A stretch of 29,406 nt of DNA from Trueperaceae bacterium (GCA_007130445.1 SLSM01000212.1:1-29406); one strand, 5' to 3'. Shown: positions 7,975 through 15,876, counted from the stretch's first letter. Numbers and translations are program-made. The notes: a model not told the origin generated them from the letters alone.

Positions 7975-9198
7975 CTATGGGGCAGTCGGCACGTAGTACG
8001 TGAGCGTGAGCACCGGAGCGCTCGCAGGATCGTTCTCGTACGAGATGGCGCGGCGATAGTTCGTCGCGTTGCTGTCGGCGCTGGTGATGACGAAGGCGAG
8101 GGCGTTCCCGGACGACCAGCCGTCGCGCTGCAGCACCTCGCTGACGATGCTCGACAGGTCGGGCGACGTGGCCGTCGTTTCGCTCCACGGGCCGGCCCAG
8201 AACCACGCGGCCTCGGCAGTCGTGGTGTCGCGGTTCGTGATGTTGAAGTTGGCCGAGCCTTCGACGAACGTCGGCGCGTCGTCGCTGGCTTGGCCGACGA
8301 AGTCGAGCGTAACGCTCCCGGGGTTGAGGCTGCCGCTGAAGCGCGTGAACGTGATCGTCGCGTTGGTGACGACCGCGTTGCGCGGCAGGTTGACCTCCGC
8401 GTAACGCAGGCCAACCGCGACCTTCACGTCGAACGCGGCGTCGTACGTGAGGTCGAGATCGCTCGAGGCCACGGTCGTGCCGCCTTCGCTGTAGAAGGGG
8501 TTCCCGAAGTCGCTGAGGAACTCCTCGGCGTCGTCCGTGCCCTGCGCGATGGCGAACGTGGCGGTCGTGGTCTCGGTCGCAGGGTCGAAGAAGTCGGCCG
8601 TGACGGTCACGTCTCCGGTGATTTCGAAGACGCACGTCCCGGTACCGATGCAACCGGCGCCGCTCCAGCCGCCGAAGGCGAAGACGCCGTCGGCATCCGC
8701 CGTGAGCGTGACGGTCTCACCGACGTCGAACTCGACGCTGTCGTTCCCGGCGTCCAGGTCGATGCCGGCAGGCGAGCTCGTGACGTTGCCGGTGCCAGTG
8801 CCGCTGGTGACGACCGTCAGGGTCGCGGTGACCGGTGTTTGGTCCGTGACGCCGAAGGTCGCCGTCACGCTCCTGTTCGAGTTCATGGTGACGACGCATT
8901 CGCCCGTGGTGCAGCCGCCCCCGGTCCACGTGGTGAACGTGGAGCCGTCGTCCGCGACGGCCGTGAGCGTCACGACGGTGCCGCGCTCGAAGGTCGCGCT
9001 GGCCGTCGGGTCGCCCGACGCAACGTCGATGCCCGCTGGGCTACTCGTCACGGACCCGCTGCCGGCGCCGGTGACGGACACCTCGAGCGTAAACGTCTGT
9101 GTCGGCTGCTCCGGTGTGCCGCAGGCCGCCATGACCAGCACACCCACCAGGATGCTGAGCGGTATGACCAGCCTCGTCTTGCGCAAGTTCCAGTGCAT
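7975..9198 (-). CDS. Lipoprotein with two InlB-like B-repeats and a DDAEE domain
   Basis: The protein has 407 residues; the ATG at 9198 has GAGGTG a few bases upstream. A lipobox (MAAC) places the lipidated Cys at residue 26. Two ~80-residue repeats follow (about 37-115 and 125-203), each with a shared SVTSSPAGID or NVTSSPAGID segment, a Gly-Trp or Thr-Trp turn, a Cys pair (C96/C101, C183/C189) and a closing VTATF or VTADF. This is the pattern of divergent InlB B-repeats in surface proteins. The C-terminal part (about 221-404) begins DDAEEF and has VGLRYAEVNLP, TSPDLSSIV and RRAISYE. It is clearly homologous to the middle of the secreted protein at 13462-15087. A surface-anchored binding or adhesive role is likely; the ligand is unknown. 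Confidence 0.88.
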   Translation of the reverse strand: MHWNLRKTRLVIPLSILVGVLVMAACGTPEQPTQTFTLEVSVTGAGSGSVTSSPAGIDVASGDPTASATFERGTVVTLTAVADDGSTFTTWTGGGCTTGECVVTMNSNRSVTATFGVTDQTPVTATLTVVTSGTGTGNVTSSPAGIDLDAGNDSVEFDVGETVTLTADADGVFAFGGWSGAGCIGTGTCVFEITGDVTVTADFFDPATETTTATFAIAQGTDDAEEFLSDFGNPFYSEGGTTVASSDLDLTYDAAFDVKVAVGLRYAEVNLPRNAVVTNATITFTRFSGSLNPGSVTLDFVGQASDDAPTFVEGSANFNITNRDTTTAEAAWFWAGPWSETTATSPDLSSIVSEVLQRDGWSSGNALAFVITSADSNATNYRRAISYENDPASAPVLTLTYYVPTAP

Positions 9199-9246
9199 GT
9201 CTCACCTCGGTTCGTTCAAAGGACGTAAGGAATGGAGCGTGGGATG

Positions 9247-9342
9247 TCAGTGCTCGTTCACCGGTCGCCAGCAGTACGACCAGTCATGCTGCCGCTCCTG
9301 ATGCGGCTGGGTACAAGCACCCTGATGATCGTCGCCCGGCAT
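9247..9342 (-). CDS. Possible 31-codon small ORF upstream of the lipoprotein gene
   Basis: A strong Shine-Dalgarno, GGAGGTGA on the minus strand (about 9349-9356), precedes two overlapping ATGs. The ATG at 9342 gives a 31-residue peptide ending at 9247 with two Cys (positions 10 and 24), many His/Gln and a Trp-Ser-Tyr-Cys-Trp patch. The ATG at 9346 gives a 20-residue peptide ending at 9284. Either would lie on the leader of the lipoprotein mRNA, whose own start is at 9198. No homology is claimed. The quality of the ribosome-binding site is the main argument. Confidence 0.35.
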   Translation of the reverse strand: MPGDDHQGACTQPHQERQHDWSYCWRPVNEH

Positions 9343-9644
9343 GCATGCTCACCTCCTCGACGTCGACCTCGGCTACAGAGTAGCGCAGGGGCGAGAGGCG
9401 ATCTATGGCATTTTCCGTCACGGCCTCGCCGCCGAGGACAGGGACGCATGGTGGCTCGTGCTGCGCACGTGCGGCACCGCTGTCCACGTGCAGGGGGACC
9501 GTGCGCATAGATCACGGACACGCAGACGCAGGTGCAGCGCGCTGTGCATACGAGGCGGCTTCGCGCTCAGCCACGTGCCATAGTGTTGCGACGTCAGGGC
9601 ACGGGGCGCCACGCGCGTCGCGTGTCGACGTGCATGAGGAGACG
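9343..9644. other. Divergent intergenic region before the esterase gene
   Basis: About 300 bases lie between the minus-strand small ORF and the SASA-type lipoprotein gene at 9645. Only short, mutually overlapping frames of biased composition are open here and none has a ribosome-binding site, apart from the one assigned to the small ORF. I found no convincing promoter hexamers or hairpin, although at least two divergent transcripts must start in or near this stretch. Confidence 0.45.
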
Positions 9645-11552
9645 ATGCCTGAGTCGAACGCAGTCGAACGACCACGAGGCCATCTCGGATGGCGGACGGT
9701 GTTGCGGCCACTGGTCGCGGCGTCCCTGTTGGCGCTGCTCGCCGTCGTCGCGTGCGGTGGACCGGAGCCCACGCAGGACCAGCCGACCATCGCATCGTTC
9801 ACGGCTGATCCTGACCAGATCGGACCCGGCGACAGCTCTACACTCACCTGGTCGGTGTCGGGCGCGGCGTCGCTGACGCTGTTCCCGGACGGCGTCGACG
9901 TCACGGGGCGAACGTCCTGGACCGTGGAGCCGTCGGTCTCGACCACGTACAGGTTGGTGGCCACCAACGGGGTCGGCGAACGCCGTGCGTCGACGACGGT
10001 CACCGTCGGCGATCTGCCCGTCATCGAGTCGTTCGCTGCGGTCGCCGCACCGGGTCGCACCGAGTTCACCCTCGTCAACCCCGGTGTGCCTGTCACCCTG
10101 GCCTGGTCCGTCGTCGACGCCGACAGCGTCACGATCGAGGGGCCGGGCTTGCCCGTGCGAAGCGTCGGCCTGGTCGACAGCCTGGAGGTGACGCCGTCCA
10201 CGGTTGGTGCCACGTATACCGTGCGCGCGGCCAACGGCGCAGGGCCGATCGCGGCGTCGGTCGTCGTCAGCCGCGAGGTCCCTGCGTTCAGCGTCCTCAT
10301 CGCCGGCCAGAGCAACGCCAAGGGCGTCAACGTCTCGGCCAGCGAGGCGCGGGCGTTCATCACGGCGGCGGCGGGTGTCGAGATGCTCGGGAACGACTAC
10401 GTCTGGAAGCCGGCGTACGAGCCGACGGGCGACTGCGTCGGCCACGTCGACCTGGTGAGCGCCGACCCGGACGGCGGGTGCACGGCGTTCGCGCAGAACA
10501 ACTCCGGCGTGTCGCCGGGGGTCAGCCTCGCGAACCGCGTCGCGGCCGCGACCGGCGGTGAGGTGTTCATCGTGCCTGCCGCGAAGCACGGCAGCGCGCT
10601 CAACGGCTCGCAAGCGAACGACACGTGGCAGCCGGGGAGCGACCCCTACGATCGTGCGACCCTCTTCGGGAGCGCCGCCTACCGCGCGCAGCGCAGCGGC
10701 ATCGACCGCGACGCACCGCTCGCAACCACGGTCGATGGCGCCGCCTACGGCGCGGTGCTGTGGTACCAGGGCACCAGCAACACCACCTCGGTGGCTCAGA
10801 CGGACGCGTTCTTCGGCCTCACCAACACGGTCCTGAGGGCGTTCGAGCAGGAGCTCGGGGCGCCGGTGATCATCGTTCAGTTGAGCTCTCGCGGCGATTT
10901 CGCCGACCGCAACCTGCTGTACCAGCGGGTGCGTGAGGTGCAGCGGCGCATGGCGGAGGGCGCGCGCACCGTGACGGGTACCAGCGCCTCCGAGGCGCGG
11001 GCGGGTCGCTACCTGGTGGTGACGCACGACCTGCCGATGGGCGACGTGCGGCACCTCAACGCGGTCGCGCAGCGGGAGCTGGGCCGCCGCGTCAGCCTGG
11101 CAGTGCGCGAGCATCTGCTCGGCGAAACCGGTCGTCTCACGGGTCCGCGCTTGGTGGGCGTCGTGAAGAGCAGTCCGACGGTCGTTCGCGTCGTCCTCGA
11201 TCGGCCCGTCACGACGTCGAGCGTGACGACGGCTGCTGCGTACTCCGGGTACTTCGCGGTGTTCGCGGGCGGCGAGCAGGTCGCGGTCAGCGAGATCCGG
11301 CGCGATCCGAACGACACCAGTGCCGTCCGCATCACGCTCGCGTCGTCCGTGGCGGGCGACGTCGAGGTGCGCTACATGCCGCCGGTCGGCTCGCCGCCCG
11401 GCATCAGGCTCGACGTCGTGCGCTCAGCCTCGTGCACCGATCCGATTCCGGGCACGAACGCGTGCCTTCCGCTCCCCGCCTTCGGGGTGGCCACCTCGGC
11501 CGAGACTGCGAGCGCGCTCCGGCTCATGGTCTTCGACGATGATGAGGACTGA
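9645..11552 (+). CDS. SGNH/SASA-family esterase lipoprotein with Ig-like domains
   Basis: The ATG at 9645 has GAGGAG at 9636-9641 and yields 635 residues; the frame is open 80 codons further upstream, but without family character. The lipobox (VVAC) puts the lipidated Cys at residue 37. Two Ig-like beta domains follow (about 43-118 and 120-205), each with a Leu-Thr-Trp-Ser or Leu-Ala-Trp-Ser core strand. The catalytic domain opens with VLIAGQSNAKG, where the Ser of GQSN is the nucleophile of sialate-O-acetylesterase-like (SASA) enzymes. It later shows DVRHLN, the Asp-x-x-His pair. The block usually read as WYQGESN is WYQGTSN here. A further beta domain (about 500-610) closes the protein. It probably removes acetyl groups from surface glycan outside the inner membrane. 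Confidence 0.85.
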   Translation: MPESNAVERPRGHLGWRTVLRPLVAASLLALLAVVACGGPEPTQDQPTIASFTADPDQIGPGDSSTLTWSVSGAASLTLFPDGVDVTGRTSWTVEPSVSTTYRLVATNGVGERRASTTVTVGDLPVIESFAAVAAPGRTEFTLVNPGVPVTLAWSVVDADSVTIEGPGLPVRSVGLVDSLEVTPSTVGATYTVRAANGAGPIAASVVVSREVPAFSVLIAGQSNAKGVNVSASEARAFITAAAGVEMLGNDYVWKPAYEPTGDCVGHVDLVSADPDGGCTAFAQNNSGVSPGVSLANRVAAATGGEVFIVPAAKHGSALNGSQANDTWQPGSDPYDRATLFGSAAYRAQRSGIDRDAPLATTVDGAAYGAVLWYQGTSNTTSVAQTDAFFGLTNTVLRAFEQELGAPVIIVQLSSRGDFADRNLLYQRVREVQRRMAEGARTVTGTSASEARAGRYLVVTHDLPMGDVRHLNAVAQRELGRRVSLAVREHLLGETGRLTGPRLVGVVKSSPTVVRVVLDRPVTTSSVTTAAAYSGYFAVFAGGEQVAVSEIRRDPNDTSAVRITLASSVAGDVEVRYMPPVGSPPGIRLDVVRSASCTDPIPGTNACLPLPAFGVATSAETASALRLMVFDDDED

Positions 11553-11634
11553 CGATGCCGATGGTGACGACGTACGGTTCGGCGAGAGCGTGATGGTGGT
11601 TCCGTCACCCGACGATCGGCTCGCCAGGGAGACA

Positions 11635-11691
11635 ATGGTGCCCATGAGCGCAACATCACGCCCCACGATTCCAGGACCGACCACATCGTGA
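11635..11691 (+). CDS. 18-codon leader ORF overlapping the Wzz/kinase start
   Basis: ATG at 11635, or in frame at 11644, follows AGGGAGA (11626-11632). The peptide is MVPMSATSRPTIPGPTTS, and its TGA (11689-11691) overlaps the GTG start of the kinase gene (11688) as GTGA. The kinase gene has no Shine-Dalgarno of its own close to its GTG, so coupling to this short ORF could set its expression. Spacing to the first ATG is short (2 bases), to the second about 12. Functional only by inference. Confidence 0.35.
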   Translation: MVPMSATSRPTIPGPTTS

Positions 11692-13322
11692 CGCAGCCCA
11701 ACAACGAGATCACGATCAGCCTGCGCGACGTCGTCCAGTTCGTCCTGCGGGGACTGGTCTGGGCGGTCCTGTTCGCGGCGATCGCGGGCGGAGCGACCTA
11801 CTATCTGACCCAGCGACAGTCGCCCGTGTTCCGGGCCGAGGCCACGCTCCTCGTGGCGCGAACGACCGGCGGTTTCAGCCAGTTCGGACTCTCGCCCGTG
11901 ACGGCGCCGCCGATCGACCTCAGCGCATACCGGGCCGCCGCGGCCAGCGATCGGGTCCTGGCCGCCACCGCCGCACACCTCGGCATCGTGGACGCGGACG
12001 CGGGTGCGATCCGTTCCCTGCGCGGTGCGACGAACACGTTCATCGCCGGCGACGGCCGTGACTCGAGCCTGTTGGGCGTCGAGGCACGCGCCAGCACGCC
12101 GGCCGTCGCTGTCGCTCGGGCCAATGCGCACGCTGCGGCCCTGGTCGAGTGGGACAGGCGCCGGGCCACCGAGAGCCTCACTCGTGTCATCACGACGTTG
12201 GACCAGCAGATCGAAGCGCTCGGTGAGCAGATCCGGGCCGTGCAGGCGGCTGGAGATGGGGCTGCGCAGACGCAGGTCGACGGCCTCATCCGGCTGCGAG
12301 CCGACCAGCAGCAGCAGCTCGCCTACGCGAGGGCCCTCGTGGCGTCGGCCGAAGGGCTCCTGAGCGTCATGCAGGGCGCCGACACGTCACCTCGGCAGAT
12401 CGCGCCACGGCCCGTCCTGAGCGCGCTCGTCGCGGCCCTGGTCGCCGGCGTCCTCGCGTACGCCTTCCTCCTCGTCCGGACCGCGCTGAACACGCGCCTA
12501 CGGTCGGTCGACGACATCGCCACGGCCAGCGGGCTCGGAGTCCTGGCACAGTTCCCGAGGTCGGCGGGGGCGAGCGATGCGTGGCGGATCCAGGAGGCGG
12601 CGAACTACCTGCGCACCAATCTGCTGTTCGCGTTGAACGAGGTGCATCCGAAGGTCATCTTGGTCACGAGCGCCAACGAGGCCGAGGGCAAGACGACGGT
12701 GGCGTGCCAACTCGCCGAAGGGTTGGCGCGCAATGGCTATCGAACGCTGCTGGTCGACGGGGACCTGCGCTCCCCGTCGGTCGCGGATCACTTCGACATC
12801 GTGGGGACCGGAGCGACCACCACCACCACGCGCGAGTGGATGCGGCCTGCGGCGGGCAACAGGAGCGTGCTCAAGGTCATGCTCGACGACGCCGACCTCT
12901 ACGTGGTGCCACAGTTCCAGAGTGTTGGGGACGCCGCAGAGGCGCTGGGGCGTGGGTTCCCGGCGGCGCTCGATCAGTGGAAGCACTACGACGTGATCGT
13001 CGTCGATTCGTCGCCGATCCTGGCGGTCGCCGATGCGCTGGCCATCGCTCCGCTGTGCTCCGGCACCGTCCTCGTCGTCGACGCCCAGCGCACCCAGCCC
13101 ACGGCGATCGTTCGCGCGCGCGAACTGCTCGACTCTGCCGGCGCCAACGTGCTGGGTGTGGTCGCGAACCGCGTGCGCCAGGGCACTGGCGCCAGCTCCT
13201 ACGGGGCGTCGTACGGCACGGGCTACGGGCGCGGGGCCGCTGCTGTGCCGGCCTCGGCGCGTGGCATCGCCCGCCCGCACGTGGACAGCGTCACGACGGT
13301 GGGTACAGGTCGCCGTGAGTAA
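11688..13322 (+). CDS. Wzz/Wzc-type polysaccharide co-polymerase fused to BY-kinase
   Basis: The 544-residue protein starts at GTG 11688. The N-terminal Wzz domain is flanked by two membrane segments (about 22-40 and 243-265) with a partly coiled-coil periplasmic loop (about 155-225). The cytoplasmic bacterial tyrosine kinase domain shows Walker A SANEAEGKTT (328-337), Walker A' TLLVDGDL (353-360) and Walker B DVIVVDS (435-441). A short Tyr cluster at 505, 509 and 513 in the tail is the likely autophosphorylation site. Such proteins oligomerise and control polymer length and export through cycles of phosphorylation. The fused layout is the diderm type. No Wza exporter or cognate phosphatase lies in the window. 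A terminator follows at 13383. Confidence 0.93.
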   Translation: MTQPNNEITISLRDVVQFVLRGLVWAVLFAAIAGGATYYLTQRQSPVFRAEATLLVARTTGGFSQFGLSPVTAPPIDLSAYRAAAASDRVLAATAAHLGIVDADAGAIRSLRGATNTFIAGDGRDSSLLGVEARASTPAVAVARANAHAAALVEWDRRRATESLTRVITTLDQQIEALGEQIRAVQAAGDGAAQTQVDGLIRLRADQQQQLAYARALVASAEGLLSVMQGADTSPRQIAPRPVLSALVAALVAGVLAYAFLLVRTALNTRLRSVDDIATASGLGVLAQFPRSAGASDAWRIQEAANYLRTNLLFALNEVHPKVILVTSANEAEGKTTVACQLAEGLARNGYRTLLVDGDLRSPSVADHFDIVGTGATTTTTREWMRPAAGNRSVLKVMLDDADLYVVPQFQSVGDAAEALGRGFPAALDQWKHYDVIVVDSSPILAVADALAIAPLCSGTVLVVDAQRTQPTAIVRARELLDSAGANVLGVVANRVRQGTGASSYGASYGTGYGRGAAAVPASARGIARPHVDSVTTVGTGRRE

Positions 13323-13382
13323 GGCAGGATCGAACGTCGCAAGCGCCTGACATCGGTCGCTGTCCGTGCATCCAGCATGAGA

Positions 13383-13414
13383 GGGCTGTGGCTCGTATCG
13401 GGTCACAGCCCTTT
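13383..13414 (+). terminator. Rho-independent terminator after the Wzz/kinase gene
   Basis: GGGCTGTG (13383-13390) and CACAGCCC (13404-13411) form a perfect 8-bp stem with a 13-base loop, followed by TTTC. It sits between convergent genes, 60 bases after the kinase stop and about 50 bases before the end of the minus-strand secreted-protein gene, and could serve both. Confidence 0.7.
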
Positions 13415-13461
13415 CGTGGACCTTCCGTGTTGGTGCCGTGCGGGTCGATGCTCGTCGCTGC

Positions 13462-15087
13462 TCAGTTCGTGATCAGACCGCATCCGACCGGCGTCCCGCT
13501 GCGCACGAACACCACGAAGCCACCGAACCGCAGCGCGGTGGGCGAGGTGGGCACGACGCTGACGCTCGAGCGTTCGCCGACGTCGATCGGAACCAATCGG
13601 GCAAGGACCACCCCTGGGGCCGAACAGGTACCTGAGCGGATCTCCAGGCTCATGGGGACCGCCGCCGGTTCATCGAGGTGCACCGTCACGCGTGCTCCGC
13701 CGGTGGCCTCGTCGCGCTCGACGAACACCGCCGCGCGAACGTCCGAGTCCCACAGCGGCGTGATGGTGCCGCTCGCGGACGCAGGCGCCGGCGGCGGCAC
13801 GGTGTCGGCCACACGTGGCTCGGACGGGGGTTCGACCCCTGCGGCCGGTTCTTCCGCCTCCGCCGGTGGCGCTGGCTCGGCCTCAGACTCCGCAGCGGTC
13901 ACAGGTGGCACCTCGGGCTCGACGGCTGGCGCTACGGGCTCGGCTGGGGCTACGGGCTCGGCTGGCGCTACTGGCTCGGGCTCTGCCACCGGTCCTGGTT
14001 CGGTGGGACCTGTGACGATCTGGACCCGGAGTGGTGGACCGTCGTCGCCGGCCCCGGACCAACGGCCGTACGGCGTCACGGTCAACGTGCTCTCGCCCTC
14101 GGGCAGGGTGAGGGGCGTGGCGACCGTCTCGGCTTGCGCCGTGTAGCTCAGTAGCAACGTGGGCTCGCGGCCCGGCGTGCGCCGACCGTCGTACGAGTAG
14201 GCGCGGCGCAGGGCCGTGCCCTCGGTGCCTTCGATGATGAACGTGAGCGGCGCGCCGGGCCGCCAGTCGGGCCAGCGGACGATCTCCTGCACGATCGCCG
14301 CCAGGTCTGGGGTCTCGTAGCGGCGGTTGTTCTGCCACGCCTCTTCGATGGGCCATGTGACGGCCGCGAGCGTCTGCCGCCGCGTCGAGATCGACGCCGT
14401 GCCTGTCTCGAAGGCGTCTTGTGGGAACGGCTGCGAGGCGCCGTCGCGCTCACCGCGGATCGTCAGCGTGACGTCGCCGTCCTGCGCGCCGTCGGCCGTG
14501 AACACGATGGCGGCCGACGTGATGGTCGCGTTCGGCGGTAGGTCCACATCGGCGAACCTGATGCCGACCACCTGACGGCTGTGGTTCGGATCGAACACGA
14601 GTTCGAGGTCGCTACTCGTGTGGTACGTGAAGCCGGCCGGGAACTGCACGGGGTCGCGCATCGACGCTTCGACGAACTCCTCGGCGTCGTCCTCGCTTTG
14701 GAGGACCGGCAACTCGAGCGTGCCGCTCAGACCGTCCGCGACGGTCCGATCTCCAAGGGCGAAGGGTGCGGCGTTCACGACCGTGGGCCGCTCGTCGTCG
14801 AGCGCGTAGGCCACGCTGCGCGTGGCATCGTCCACGTCGACGGGCTCGATGACGACGGTGCGAACGATGCTGTCGGTGAGGTCGAGCGTGTCACCGTCGC
14901 TCAGTGTGGCCACGACGTCACCAGTCGCTGCGTCGACGACGCGAACGGCCGTCAGCGCACCGGGCGCCTCAGCCCGTTGCTGTGCGAGCGCGACGGACGC
15001 GACCGTCGAGAGCGCCGCCAGCATGAGCACCGCGGCGAGGCGTGCGGGGGCTGGGAGCGCTGCGGGCTTGCGAGCTCTTGGGACCAC
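13462..15087 (-). CDS. Secreted multidomain protein with DDAEE domain and Pro/Ala/Glu linker
   Basis: The protein has 541 residues from a GTG at 15087, with GTGAGG just upstream. An N-terminal signal peptide ends at about ALA-35/QQ. Residues 41-130 look like an Ig-type domain (LTAVRVVDAATGDVVATLSDG, NAAPFALGD) found in extracellular proteins. Residues 131-325 form the DDAEE domain shared with the lipoprotein at 7975-9198: DDAEEF, VGIRFADVDLP, ETPDLAAIVQEI, RRAYSYD. A linker rich in Glu-Pro-Val-Ala-Pro-Ala repeats (about 360-385) leads to a C-terminal beta domain with two Cys (SGTCSAPGVV and VGCGLI). There are no catalytic motifs I recognise. It is probably a surface or matrix protein that binds the polysaccharide, by inference from the locus. 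Confidence 0.82.
   Translation of the reverse strand: MVPRARKPAALPAPARLAAVLMLAALSTVASVALAQQRAEAPGALTAVRVVDAATGDVVATLSDGDTLDLTDSIVRTVVIEPVDVDDATRSVAYALDDERPTVVNAAPFALGDRTVADGLSGTLELPVLQSEDDAEEFVEASMRDPVQFPAGFTYHTSSDLELVFDPNHSRQVVGIRFADVDLPPNATITSAAIVFTADGAQDGDVTLTIRGERDGASQPFPQDAFETGTASISTRRQTLAAVTWPIEEAWQNNRRYETPDLAAIVQEIVRWPDWRPGAPLTFIIEGTEGTALRRAYSYDGRRTPGREPTLLLSYTAQAETVATPLTLPEGESTLTVTPYGRWSGAGDDGPPLRVQIVTGPTEPGPVAEPEPVAPAEPVAPAEPVAPAVEPEVPPVTAAESEAEPAPPAEAEEPAAGVEPPSEPRVADTVPPPAPASASGTITPLWDSDVRAAVFVERDEATGGARVTVHLDEPAAVPMSLEIRSGTCSAPGVVLARLVPIDVGERSSVSVVPTSPTALRFGGFVVFVRSGTPVGCGLITN
13924..13977 (-). repeat. Three tandem 18-bp repeats coding EPVAPA units
   Basis: Units start at 13924, 13942 and 13960 (GGCTGGCGCTACGGGCTC with one or two changes between copies). 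On the minus strand they encode Glu-Pro-Val-Ala-Pro-Ala, the core of the linker of the secreted protein. Such perfect period-18 DNA can change copy number by slippage without breaking the frame. Confidence 0.85.
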
Positions 15088-15188
15088 GAGGGCCTCACTT
15101 TCCTACACGACGTCGCTCGGAGCGAGGGGGCACGGTCGCGCGTGGCGTGGTGCGCGTCTTCACGTATCGCGACCAAGCCTACCGAAAG

Positions 15189-15228
15189 GCGCCGGCGGCC
15201 GTGGTGACACGTGCACGGCCGCCGGCGC
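15189..15228. promoter_or_regulatory. Perfect 15-bp inverted repeat in a divergent promoter region
   Basis: GCGCCGGCGGCCGTG (15189-15203) and CACGGCCGCCGGCGC (15214-15228) are exact reverse complements around a 10-base loop. The element lies between the divergent starts of the secreted protein (15087) and rmlC (15319), about 100 and 90 bases from each. Read on the minus strand it is followed by CTTTC, like a terminator, but no minus-strand gene ends upstream of it. It may insulate the two units, attenuate the minus-strand transcript, or end an unseen small RNA. Confidence 0.6.
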
Positions 15229-15318
15229 TTGGGGCACGGTTCGAGACGTCATGCGGGCGGTGCGGTGCTTCACGCCGGAACCGTGGGTGAGGCGAGTACC
15301 GTGGAGCCGGAGGTAGCG

Positions 15319-15873
15319 ATGATCTTCGAAGCCACCAATCTCGAGGGCGCCTACGTGCTGAAGCTGCGTGAGCACGCGGACGAGCGGGGCTCCTTCGCCC
15401 GCGCGTACTGCCAGCGCACCTTCGCCGAGCACGGTCTCGAGTCCGTGATGGTCCAGGCCAACGTGTCTCTGAACCATGCGGCGGGAACACTGCGGGGCAT
15501 GCACTACCAGGTGGCTCCGTCCGAGGAGGCGAAGCTGGTGCGGTGCACCCGCGGGTCGATCGTCGACGTGATCGTCGACCTCCGGCGCGACTCACCCACG
15601 TATCTGCAGCACCTCGCCGTCGAGCTGAGTGCCTCCAACCGCCACGCTCTGTACGTGCCGCCGATGTGCGCGCACGGCTTCCTGACCCTCGAGGACGACA
15701 CGGAAGTGTCCTACTTGGTCAGCGCGTTCTACGATCCGAGTTCGGAGCGCGGCGTTCGCCACGACGACGAGGCGTTCGGGATCGCGTGGCCCCGATCCGT
15801 GGCGGTCATCTCGCCGAAGGACGCGGCGTGGCCCGACTTCGATCACGGCGCCTCGCGCGCCAGGCTCGGCTGA
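15319..15873 (+). CDS. rmlC: dTDP-4-dehydrorhamnose 3,5-epimerase family protein
   Basis: The ATG at 15319 has GGAGG at 15309-15313 and gives 184 residues, the usual RmlC length. The cupin fold carries the family's motifs: TLRGMHYQ with catalytic His62, VDVIVDLRRDSPTY, PPMCAHGF, SYLVSAFY with Tyr132, and SPKDAAWPDF with Asp168. RmlC epimerises C3 and C5 of the 4-keto-6-deoxy sugar on dTDP, on the way to dTDP-L-rhamnose. No rmlA, rmlB or rmlD is in the window, while rfbF and rfbG for CDP-4-keto-6-deoxyglucose are. The true nucleotide carrier is therefore open. The TupA-like gene follows 3 bases after the stop. Confidence 0.9.
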   Translation: MIFEATNLEGAYVLKLREHADERGSFARAYCQRTFAEHGLESVMVQANVSLNHAAGTLRGMHYQVAPSEEAKLVRCTRGSIVDVIVDLRRDSPTYLQHLAVELSASNRHALYVPPMCAHGFLTLEDDTEVSYLVSAFYDPSSERGVRHDDEAFGIAWPRSVAVISPKDAAWPDFDHGASRARLG

Positions 15874-15876
15874 TTC

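Noticed and set aside
5943..8414. Very long open frame (about 820 codons) on the minus strand
   Set aside because: It lies antisense to the ABC transporter with its clear Walker and signature motifs. Its product is Arg/His/Val-rich with no family motif, as expected from GC-rich codon shadowing.
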